Part shown: piece by piece, positions 23,358 to 30,108 of the stretch | Layout of the letters: every line of letters starts with the position of its first letter | How positions within the stretch are numbered: the stretch's first letter is position 1 | Assembly: GCF_024721315.2 (NCBI RefSeq) | Contig: NZ_JANFAK020000063.1 | Coordinates: 1 to 45,269, forward strand | Direction: 5' to 3' | Length of the DNA: 45,269 nucleotides | DNA from: Streptomyces sp. Isolate_45 | GTDB taxonomy: Bacteria; Actinomycetota; Actinomycetes; Streptomycetales; Streptomycetaceae | The notes under the pieces: generated by a model | Told to the model about the DNA's origin: nothing | Seen by the model: the letters and a program-made list of their open reading frames with translations, nothing else | Database searches by the model: none | Translations under genes and position numbers: made by a program

Positions 23358-24671
23358 ATGAAGCTCCGCTCCCGCATAGCCGTACCCTTCGCCGCGCTCG
23401 TCCTGACCGGACTGACCGCCCTGACGTCCACCGCATGCGCGCCCCAGACCTCCGGCGCCACCTCGTCGAAGGACGAGAAGTCCGGCACCCTGCGCGTCTG
23501 GCTCTTCCAGGAGGTCAACAACGACCCCAAGAAGAAGGTCGTCGACGGAGCCGTCGCCGCCTTCACCGGGCAGCACGCCGGTGTGAAGGTCGAGGTCGAG
23601 TACATCCCGGTCGAGACCCGGGCCCAGCGCATCAAAGCCGCCTTCAACGACCCCAAGAGCGCCCCCGACCTGATCGAGTACGGCAACACCGACACCGCCG
23701 GCTACGTCAAGGACGGCGGACTCGCCGACATCAGCGCGGAGTTCGCCGCCTGGGCGGAGGCCAAGGACGCCGATCGCACGGCCGCCCGGTCGGTCACCGT
23801 CGGCGGCAAGGTGTACGGCGCACCGCTCTTCGTCGGCGTCCGCGCCCTGTACTACCGCACCGACGTCTTCACGGAACTGGGACTGACACCGCCGAGGACC
23901 CAGGACGAACTGGTATCCACGGCCAAGCGGATCCGCAAGGCGAAGCCCGAGCTGTACGGCCTGGCCGTCGGCGGCGCCTACACCTACGGCGCCATGCCCT
24001 TCATCTGGGCCAACGGCGGTGAACTCGCCGAGGAGAGCGGCGGCACGTTCAAGGCGACGATCGCCGGCGACGCCGCACGCAAGGGCATCGAGACGTACAC
24101 CTCCCTCTTCGGCGACGACAACTGTCCCGCCGCCAAGTGCGCCGCCATGGGCGGCAACGCCACCGTCACCGCCTTCGCCTCCGGCAACGCGGCCATGGCC
24201 ATCGGCGGCGACTTCAGCCACCAGGCCGTGGAGGCGGGCACGGTGAAGGGGAAGTACGCCGTCGTCCCGCTGCCCGGCGTCAAGGAGGGCGAGATCGCCC
24301 CGGCCTTCGCCGGTGGCAACAACATCGGCGTCCTCAAGAGCAGTTCCCACCGCACGCTCGCCGTCGACCTGATGAAGCGGTTCGCGGGCAAGGACACCCA
24401 ACGGCAGCTCTTCGACGCCATGGGCTTCCTGCCCACCTACACCGACGTCCGCTCCGAGGTGGCGCGGAAGGACCCGTTCGTCGAGCCGTTCGTGCGGACC
24501 CTCGCGGCGGGCACCAGGTTCGTGCCGGCCTCCCCGGGCTGGGGGCAGATCGACGCCTCGACCGTCCTGCCGACTATGTTCCAGGAGATCGTCAGTGGCA
24601 AGAAGGACGTACCCGCCGCCGCCGGGGACGCGGCGAAGAAGATGGACGCCGCCTTCTCCAGCGCCGGCTGA
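23358..24671 (+). CDS. Sugar ABC transporter solute-binding lipoprotein
   Basis: This 437-residue CUT1-type binding protein has a lipoprotein signal ending LTSTAC (Cys27). The mature domain includes LRVWLFQEVNNDPKKKVVDGAVAAF, VKVEVEYIPV, IEYGNTDTAGYVKDGGLADIS and MPFIWANGGEL, typical of family 1 carbohydrate-binding proteins. ATG 23358 is preferred over an upstream GTG at 23292 because the lipobox then has normal length. It is exported and attached to the membrane by lipidation, and delivers an oligosaccharide or sugar to the two permeases downstream (gap 13 nt). The exact sugar cannot be read from sequence. Confidence 0.9.
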   Translation: MKLRSRIAVPFAALVLTGLTALTSTACAPQTSGATSSKDEKSGTLRVWLFQEVNNDPKKKVVDGAVAAFTGQHAGVKVEVEYIPVETRAQRIKAAFNDPKSAPDLIEYGNTDTAGYVKDGGLADISAEFAAWAEAKDADRTAARSVTVGGKVYGAPLFVGVRALYYRTDVFTELGLTPPRTQDELVSTAKRIRKAKPELYGLAVGGAYTYGAMPFIWANGGELAEESGGTFKATIAGDAARKGIETYTSLFGDDNCPAAKCAAMGGNATVTAFASGNAAMAIGGDFSHQAVEAGTVKGKYAVVPLPGVKEGEIAPAFAGGNNIGVLKSSSHRTLAVDLMKRFAGKDTQRQLFDAMGFLPTYTDVRSEVARKDPFVEPFVRTLAAGTRFVPASPGWGQIDASTVLPTMFQEIVSGKKDVPAAAGDAAKKMDAAFSSAG

Positions 24672-24684
24672 CCGGCCCGACGAC

Positions 24685-25659
24685 ATGACGCACGAAGCAA
24701 CCGCCCTCGCGCCGCCCACCACCTCCCCGAAGACCGCACCGGCCCCCGCGCCCCGGTCCCCACGCACTCGTGGCGGCGGGCGCCACGGCAGCCGCTGGAC
24801 CCCCTGGCTCTACCTCGCCCCCGCCCTGCTCGTCCTCGCCGCGCTGCTGCTCTACCCGATCTACCAACTCGGCCTGATCTCCTTCCTCGAATACACCCAG
24901 GCCCAGGTCAGCGGTGGCGAACCCACCACCTTCAAGGGCCTCGGCAACTACCGGACGCTCTTCGCCGACGCCCAGTTCTGGCAGGTCCTGCTCGCGACCG
25001 TCGTCTTCGCCGCGGCGTGCGTGGTCACCACCCTCGCCGTCGGCTGCGCGCTCGCCGTCCTGCTGACCCGGATCCGGGCGCTCCCCAGACTCGCCCTGAT
25101 GCTGGCCGCACTCGGCGCGTGGGCCACCCCGGCCGTCACCGGGTCCACCGTCTGGGTCTTCCTCTTCGACCCGGACTACGGCCCGGTCAACCGGCTGCTC
25201 GGCCTGGGGGACTTCTCCTGGACGTACGGGCGCTTCAGTGCCTTCGCCCTCGTCCTCTTCGAGGTCGTCTGGTGCTCGTTCCCGTTCGTCATGGTCACCG
25301 TGTACGCGGGCATCAGGGCGATCCCCTCCGAGGTGCTGGAGGCGGCCTCGCTGGACGGCGCCTCCCAGTGGCGGATCTGGCGCTCCGTCATCGCGCCGAT
25401 GCTGCGACCCATCCTGATCGTCGTCACCATCCAGTCGATCATCTGGGACTTCAAGGTCTTCACCCAGATCTACGTGATGACCGCCGGCGGCGGCATCGCC
25501 GGCCAGAACCTCGTCCTCAACGTCTACGCCTACCAGAAGGCCTTCGCTTCCTCCCAGTACAGCCTGGGCTCGGCGATCGGCGTCGTCATGCTGCTGATCC
25601 TGCTGACCGTCACCCTCGTCTACCTACGCCTGATGCGACGGCAGGGAGAAGAACTGTGA
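24685..25659 (+). CDS. Sugar ABC permease, MalF-type
   Basis: This 324-residue protein has six membrane helices with an Ala/Pro/Arg-rich cytoplasmic N-terminus of about 45 residues. The EAA loop, EVLEAASLDGASQWRIWRSV, contacts the ATPase. It starts at ATG 24685 shortly after the binding-protein stop and its TGA overlaps the GTG of the next permease, so the three genes form one operon. It is of the MalF/LacF class that pairs with a MalG-type subunit. Confidence 0.92.
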   Translation: MTHEATALAPPTTSPKTAPAPAPRSPRTRGGGRHGSRWTPWLYLAPALLVLAALLLYPIYQLGLISFLEYTQAQVSGGEPTTFKGLGNYRTLFADAQFWQVLLATVVFAAACVVTTLAVGCALAVLLTRIRALPRLALMLAALGAWATPAVTGSTVWVFLFDPDYGPVNRLLGLGDFSWTYGRFSAFALVLFEVVWCSFPFVMVTVYAGIRAIPSEVLEAASLDGASQWRIWRSVIAPMLRPILIVVTIQSIIWDFKVFTQIYVMTAGGGIAGQNLVLNVYAYQKAFASSQYSLGSAIGVVMLLILLTVTLVYLRLMRRQGEEL

Positions 25660-26573
25660 GCCCCACCGGCACGCACCCCACGCTCCCCACGGCCCGGACG
25701 GTTCGGACGGCACGCACCGCCCGCACCGCCCGGCGGGCCCGGTTCGGGATCCGCCGCCCCTGGCGGCTCGCGGCCGAGGCGTCCGCACTGGCCGTCGCCG
25801 TGGTCGTGGCGTTCCCCCTCTACTGGATGGTGCTCTCCGCGCTCAAACCGGCGGGGGAGATCCAGTCGACCGAGGCACGCCCGTGGACCCTCGCGCCGTC
25901 CCTCGACTCGTTCCGCCGCGTCTTCGAACAGCAGGAATTCGGGCGCTACTTCCTCAACAGCCTCTTCGTCGCGGGCTCCGTGGTCCTCGCCTCCGCGCTG
26001 ATCGCCTTCCTCGCGGCGACCGCCGTCACCCGCTTCCGGTTCCGCTTCCGTACGACGCTGCTCATCATGTTCCTGGTGGCGCAGATGGTGCCGATCGAAG
26101 CCCTGACGATCCCGCTCTTCTTCCTGATGCGGGACACGGGACAGCTCAACACCCTCTGGTCGCTGGTCCTGCCCCACATCGCCTTCTCCCTGCCGTTCGC
26201 GATCTGGATGCTGCGCGGCTTCGTGAAGGCGGTCCCGGAGGCACTGGAGGAAGCGGCGTACATCGACGGCGCGAGCCGCACCCGCTTCCTGTGGCAGATC
26301 CTCTTCCCGCTGGTCTTCCCCGGGCTCGTGGCGACGAGCGTCTTCTCCTTCATCTCCACCTGGAACGACTTCCTCTTCGCCAAGTCGTTCATCATCAGCG
26401 ACACCTCCCAGTCGACCCTCCCCATGGCCCTACTGGTCTTCTTCAAACCGGACGAGAACGACTGGGGCGGCATCATGGCCGGCTCCACGGTGATGACCCT
26501 GCCGGTCCTCGTCTTCTTCGTCCTCGTCCAACGCCGCCTGGTCTCGGGCCTCGGCGGCGCGGTAAAGGACTGA
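25656..26573 (+). CDS. Sugar ABC permease, MalG-type
   Basis: This 305-residue partner permease starts at GTG 25656, which overlaps the preceding stop and has an AGGGAGAA ribosome site. Six helices follow a basic N-terminus rich in TAR repeats. The EAA loop is EALEEAAYIDGASRTRFLWQI. No ATP-binding gene follows, as is usual in Streptomyces, where the shared MsiK ATPase energises CUT1 importers. A strong terminator closes the operon at 26611-26644. Confidence 0.92.
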   Translation: MSPTGTHPTLPTARTVRTARTARTARRARFGIRRPWRLAAEASALAVAVVVAFPLYWMVLSALKPAGEIQSTEARPWTLAPSLDSFRRVFEQQEFGRYFLNSLFVAGSVVLASALIAFLAATAVTRFRFRFRTTLLIMFLVAQMVPIEALTIPLFFLMRDTGQLNTLWSLVLPHIAFSLPFAIWMLRGFVKAVPEALEEAAYIDGASRTRFLWQILFPLVFPGLVATSVFSFISTWNDFLFAKSFIISDTSQSTLPMALLVFFKPDENDWGGIMAGSTVMTLPVLVFFVLVQRRLVSGLGGAVKD

Positions 26574-26610
26574 CCCCCGGCACCCACCGGCCCGCCCCAC
26601 AGCAGCGCGA

Positions 26611-26644
26611 AGGCCCCTCCCGCCTCCACCGGCGGGAGGGGCCT
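26611..26644. terminator. Stem-loop terminator of the sugar ABC operon
   Basis: A perfect 14-bp inverted repeat (26611-26624 with 26631-26644, 6-nt loop) lies between the permease gene and the flavoprotein remnant on the opposite strand. Confidence 0.85.
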
Positions 26645-26669
26645 CTTGTCCTGACCCGGGCCCTCACAC

Positions 26670-27003
26670 CTATGTGACCGGCCCGCCGATGGCATCAAGT
26701 GCCGCACCCCAGGGATACGCGCGCTTCTCCCCGGGCGCGTTCGGCTCGAACCCTCCCGGCCCGTACAGCACGCGGACCCCAGCCGTACGGAGCGTCTCCA
26801 GAGACAGCGGGAACTGGGGATGTTGGGAGTACGCCGAGTTCACGCACGGCATCATCGTCATGGGGATCCCCTTGCCGATCGCCTCCGCCACGAACCCGAC
26901 GAGCCAGGTGTCGGTGATGCCGAGCGCCCACCGGTTGATGGTGTTCGTCGTGGCCGGGGCCACCAGTACGGCGTCCGCGCCGGGCCACACGTCCGGGTCG
27001 TGG
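26670..27003 (-). pseudogene. Flavoprotein (PPC decarboxylase-like) gene missing its 5' end
   Basis: On the - strand the frame reads HDPDVWPGADAVLVAP, TNTINRWALGITDTWLVG, GKGIPMTMMPCVNSAYSQHP and GVRVLYGPGGFEPN. This is the C-terminal two thirds of a Streptomyces flavoprotein of the phosphopantothenoylcysteine-decarboxylase fold. The family usually has about 60-70 more N-terminal residues, including the first beta strand and flavin loop, but here the similarity stops near 27,000. A GTG at 26990 could start a 106-residue product lacking part of the fold. The break coincides with the start of the + strand fragment at about 27,004, so both look truncated by one deletion. The product is probably non-functional. 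Confidence 0.6.
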
Positions 27004-27081
27004 GTGGACCTCGCCTACGTCCGGCTGCCGTCCGGCCGCGAGTTCTCGACCATCGTCGACAAGATCGCGGCGACAGCGTGA
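27004..27081 (+). pseudogene. C-terminal fragment of a small + strand gene
   Basis: The frame reads VDLAYVRLPSGREFSTIVDKIAATA and stops at TGA 27081, with the next gene overlapping it as GTGA. Upstream of about 27,004 the same frame is merely the antisense of the flavoprotein remnant, so no intact start is present. The coupled overlap to the next gene suggests it is the tail of a real gene, possibly a regulator. I cannot name the family with confidence. Confidence 0.4.
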
Positions 27082-27245
27082 CCGCAGGCCGGATCTGCGC
27101 CCGCTGCCAGGGCCCCCTCGGCTCCCGCTATCGGACGATCATCCCGCACTCGATGTCCGGGGCCCGACCCAACCAGCACACGCACCACCCCGACGACCCG
27201 AGGTGCCGGCCGACTACCGAGGCCGAGCGCGAACGGGGGCACTGA
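27078..27245 (+). CDS. Small CxxC protein
   Basis: This 55-residue protein starts at GTG 27078, overlapping the preceding stop. It begins TAGRICARCQGPL, a pattern seen in small Streptomyces proteins that sit behind regulator genes, and carries CARC plus a later HHPDDPRC, possible zinc ligands. With its upstream partner truncated, translational coupling is probably lost. The function is unknown. Confidence 0.5.
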   Translation: MTAGRICARCQGPLGSRYRTIIPHSMSGARPNQHTHHPDDPRCRPTTEAERERGH

Positions 27246-27328
27246 CCGAACCTTCCGCCACCTGTCCCGACCGTTCCCGCGGGTTCGATACGGCCCCGTG
27301 GCTGCTCCGTCCACTGACACGCGGATGC

Positions 27329-27352
27329 CCCACCCGCCGACCGGCGGGTGGG
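27329..27352. terminator. Stem-loop terminator between convergent genes
   Basis: A perfect 10-bp inverted repeat (27329-27338 with 27343-27352, 4-nt loop) lies between the small CxxC gene and dps. Confidence 0.7.
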
Positions 27353-27381
27353 CCATCGTCGCTGTGGGACCTTCGGCCTCG

Positions 27382-27852
27382 TCAGGCGCTTTCGGCCTGG
27401 AACATCCAGTGGTGCTTTTCGAGGTCGCCCGTGAGGCCGATCAGGATGTCCTCGGTGACCGGGTCGGCGTCGCCCGTCGCCTTGATGCGCTCGCGCATGC
27501 GGGTGATCACCGCGCCCAGGCCGTCCACGAGGACCTGTACGGCGTCCACGTCCTTCACCCAGCCCTCCTTCACCCCGGCGATCGCGCTGGTCGACGCCAC
27601 CGTCGCCGCCCGGCCGTCGGGGGAGACCCCGAGGGCGGAGGCGCGCTCGGCGACCACGTCGGAGTGGGTGCGGGCCGAGGTGACGACCTCGTCGAGCTGG
27701 AGGTGGACCGAGCGGAACCGCGGACCCACGACGTTCCAGTGCACCTGCTTGGCGACGAGGGAGAGGTCGACGAGGTCCACCAGGGCGCCTTGCAGGGCGT
27801 CGCCCACGATCTTCAGGTCGGCGTCCTTGAGGGAGCTCTTCACGATGGCCAC
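27382..27852 (-). CDS. dps: Dps-family DNA-protecting ferritin
   Basis: This 156-residue ferritin-like protein has the Dps ferroxidase signature KQVHWNVVGPRFRSVHLQLDEVV, with the His and acidic residues that bind iron between subunits, and a C-terminal helix RIKATGDADPVTEDILIGLTGDLEKHHWMFQAE. GTG 27852 was chosen because a GGAGA site lies 6 nt upstream and the protein length is normal. Dodecamers oxidise and store Fe(II) using peroxide, shielding DNA. The sigma-B-like promoter upstream (27947-27971) predicts induction by osmotic and general stress, as known for dpsA in Streptomyces coelicolor. Confidence 0.93.
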   Translation of the reverse strand: MAIVKSSLKDADLKIVGDALQGALVDLVDLSLVAKQVHWNVVGPRFRSVHLQLDEVVTSARTHSDVVAERASALGVSPDGRAATVASTSAIAGVKEGWVKDVDAVQVLVDGLGAVITRMRERIKATGDADPVTEDILIGLTGDLEKHHWMFQAESA

Positions 27853-27946
27853 AGGGAATCTCCACTTCGCGATGTCGCCGACGGTACGTCCGCCACCTCT
27901 TGGGGGCGGGCCGTCGGCGAACACGGTGTCTCGGTCGAAACCTCGC

Positions 27947-27971
27947 CTACCCACCCCAGTCGGGAGGAAAC
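27947..27971 (-). promoter_or_regulatory. Sigma-B-like promoter of dps
   Basis: On the - strand GTTT (27971-27968) is followed after 15 bp by GGGTAG (27952-27947), fitting the Streptomyces sigma-B consensus GNNT-N14-16-GGGTAY except for the final base. The leader would be about 88 nt. Confidence 0.6.
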
Positions 27972-28118
27972 AGTCAAGAACCGGCCATTCCGCGCGCGTC
28001 CCGGCGCACGCCCGTCGCCCCGCGCCCAGGGGCCCCGTACCGAACGGTCGGAACGGGGCGCAGAATGGCTGCCGACGCGCCGCGAAGCGACGCGTCACCG
28101 ACTACGGAAGGAACCACC

Positions 28119-28598
28119 ATGGGCCGTACTCCCGCAGTGGGGGACATCGTGGGCGACTTCTCCCTGCCCGGAGGAGTCCTGCTCCAGGACCGGTTCGAAC
28201 GCTCCGACTACGCCCTCGCGGACCACCGCGGCAAGCCCGTGGTCCTGGCCTTCTACCCCGGGGACAACACCCCCGTCTGCACCAGACAGCTGTGTTCCTA
28301 CTCCGACGGCCTCGACGCGCTCCGTACGTCCGGCGCGACGGTCTGGGGCATCAGCCCCCAGGACGTCGACAGCCACGAACGCTTCGCCCGTGATCGTGAC
28401 CTGCGCATTCCCCTGCTCGCTGACGCGGGACGGACCGTTTCCCGGGCCTTCGGCATCGACGCGCCACTGATCGGCCTGCGACGTTCCGTGTTCATCGTGG
28501 GGCCGGACGGCCGCCTCCACTGGAAGCGCGTCGGCGCGGTGGGCGCCACGTTCCCGGCGCCCGACGTGCTCGCCCGGCAGCTCGCCACCATCGGGTAG
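28119..28598 (+). CDS. Bcp/PrxQ-type peroxiredoxin
   Basis: This 159-residue AhpC/TSA-family thiol peroxidase has peroxidatic Cys54 and resolving Cys59 in NTPVCTRQLCSY, the CxxxxC spacing of Bcp/PrxQ enzymes. YPGDNTPVC replaces the usual YPKDNTPGC. A GGAAGGA ribosome site precedes ATG 28119. It reduces organic and hydrogen peroxides with thioredoxin in the cytoplasm. It is divergent from dps, so the two form a small oxidative-stress locus. Confidence 0.92.
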   Translation: MGRTPAVGDIVGDFSLPGGVLLQDRFERSDYALADHRGKPVVLAFYPGDNTPVCTRQLCSYSDGLDALRTSGATVWGISPQDVDSHERFARDRDLRIPLLADAGRTVSRAFGIDAPLIGLRRSVFIVGPDGRLHWKRVGAVGATFPAPDVLARQLATIG

Positions 28599-28743
28599 CG
28601 GCGAGGCGGGCGCCGCGCGCCCCCCCCGGCGGTGTCGCGTCGCGGATGCGCGATGCCGCACCGCCGCACCCGTTACACCGCCGCCCTGCTACGCCGCCCC
28701 GCCCCACCGCCCGGACGCACACCGCCCGCACGCAGGCACGGGC

Positions 28744-28778
28744 GTGCGGCGGCCCGCACCCGGCGCGGGCCGCCGCAC
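28744..28778. terminator. Stem-loop terminator between peroxiredoxin and small membrane protein genes
   Basis: A perfect 14-bp inverted repeat (28744-28757 with 28765-28778, 7-nt loop) lies between these convergent genes. The rest of 28599-28824 shows no further coding signal. Confidence 0.75.
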
Positions 28779-28824
28779 ACCTACGGAGAACTGGTCGTGA
28801 CCGATGCCCCGAATGCCCCGGTCC

Positions 28825-28980
28825 CTACCAGTAGTGCTTGCGTCCACCGACGGCGTGGCCGAGGGAACCGAGGATCCACAGGATCGCCCCGACGACCAGC
28901 AGGATGATGCCGATGGTCCACAGGATGCTGATGCCGGTGATGAAGCCGATGATGAGCAGAATGAGGCCGATGACGATCAT
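28825..28980 (-). CDS. Small two-helix membrane protein (possibly DUF6131)
   Basis: This 51-residue protein starts at ATG 28980 behind a GGAGGG ribosome site. It is almost entirely hydrophobic: IVIGLILLIIGFITGI and WTIGIILLVVGAILWILG form two helices with a Gly turn, followed by the basic tail GGRKHYW. Such tiny proteins are widespread in actinobacteria, and I think this one is of the DUF6131 family. The function is unknown. The sigma-B-like promoter upstream and the adjacent osmoprotectant operon point to a stress role in the membrane. Confidence 0.75.
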   Translation of the reverse strand: MIVIGLILLIIGFITGISILWTIGIILLVVGAILWILGSLGHAVGGRKHYW

Positions 28981-29061
28981 GTTGCCCTCCGATTTCTCTT
29001 GATGCTTCATCCGGGTGGTGGGCACGTCCGGAGCGGTCACGGAGGTGATCACGTGCTGCGC

Positions 29062-29086
29062 CTACCCGCAATCGGCCCCCGCACAC
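29062..29086 (-). promoter_or_regulatory. Sigma-B-like promoter of the small membrane protein gene
   Basis: On the - strand GTGT (29086-29083) is followed after 15 bp by GGGTAG (29067-29062), the same spacing and -10 as the dps promoter. The leader would be about 75 nt. Confidence 0.55.
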
Positions 29087-29123
29087 CCCCGGATCGGGGC
29101 GCCACCCGTTCGGCTCGTTCCCC

Positions 29124-30107
29124 TCAGTTCACCCACGCCCGCCAGGTGTCCTCGTTGCGCTCCACCCACTTCTTCGCCGCCTCGGCCGGCGGCATCTTCT
29201 CCTCGGCGATCATCAGCGACACCTCGTTCTGCTCCTCGACGGACCAGCGGAACTTCTTCAGGAAGGAGGCCGCCGTCCCGCCCCGCTCCGCGAAGCGAGT
29301 GTTCAGGTACTTCTGCAGCGGGGTGTGCGGGTAGGCGCAGGCCACCTTCTCCGGGTCGGCGTCGCAGCCCTCCTTGTACTCGGGCAGCTTCACCTCCGTC
29401 ATGGGGACCCGCTCGAACAGCCACTGCGGCTTGTACCAGTAGGTGAGGAAGGGCTTGCGTTCCTTCGCGAACTGCTTGATCTGGGTGATCTGAGCGGCCT
29501 CGGAGCCGGCGAAGACCACCTCGAAGTCCAGCCCGAGGTTCTTCACCAGGGCCTTGTCGTTCGTGACGTACGAGGGCGAGCCGTCCATCAGCTGCCCCTT
29601 TCCACGGCTCTCGGGCGTCCGCAACAGGTCGGCGTACTTGTCGAGGTTCTTCCAGTCGGTGACGTCCGGATGTTCCTCGGCGAAGTACGTCGGCACGAAC
29701 CATCCGATGTGGCCGGTGACGCCGAGGTCGCCGCCCGGGGTGATGGTCTTCTTGTCCTCGACGTACCGCTTCTCCTGCTCGGGGTGGCCCCAGTCCTCCA
29801 GGATCGCGTCGACCCGGCCCTGGCTGAGCGCGTCCCACGCCGGGACCTCGTCGACCTGGACGGTGTCGACCCGGTAGCCCAGCTCGTGTTCGAGCAGGTA
29901 CGAGGCGACGGCGGTGTTCGCCTGGGCCCCGACCCAGGACTGTACGGACAGGGTGACCGTCTTCGCGCCCTGGGCGGCCGCGTACGGGGAGGCCTGACGG
30001 GTCATGTCGGCCGCGCCGCAGCCGGTGAGCACGGCGAGGGCCGTACCCGCGGCGAACGCGGCGGCGGCCCGGCGGCCGCGGCGGCCCGGGTGGTTGCGCT
30101 CGTTCAT
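29124..30107 (-). CDS. Glycine betaine/choline ABC transporter binding lipoprotein
   Basis: This 327-residue OpuAC/ProX-type binding protein has a twin-Arg-rich N-terminus and lipobox VLTGC (Cys30). Its mature domain has TVTLSVQSWVGAQANTAVASYLLEHELGY, DAILEDWGHPEQEK and GWFVPTYFAEEHPDVTDW, which carry the aromatic (Trp/Tyr) residues that form the quaternary-ammonium cage in this family. It is the last gene of the - strand betaine operon and starts 1 nt after the permease stop. It captures betaine or choline outside the membrane for the fused permease. Confidence 0.92.
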   Translation of the reverse strand: MNERNHPGRRGRRAAAAFAAGTALAVLTGCGAADMTRQASPYAAAQGAKTVTLSVQSWVGAQANTAVASYLLEHELGYRVDTVQVDEVPAWDALSQGRVDAILEDWGHPEQEKRYVEDKKTITPGGDLGVTGHIGWFVPTYFAEEHPDVTDWKNLDKYADLLRTPESRGKGQLMDGSPSYVTNDKALVKNLGLDFEVVFAGSEAAQITQIKQFAKERKPFLTYWYKPQWLFERVPMTEVKLPEYKEGCDADPEKVACAYPHTPLQKYLNTRFAERGGTAASFLKKFRWSVEEQNEVSLMIAEEKMPPAEAAKKWVERNEDTWRAWVN

Positions 30108-30108
30108 G

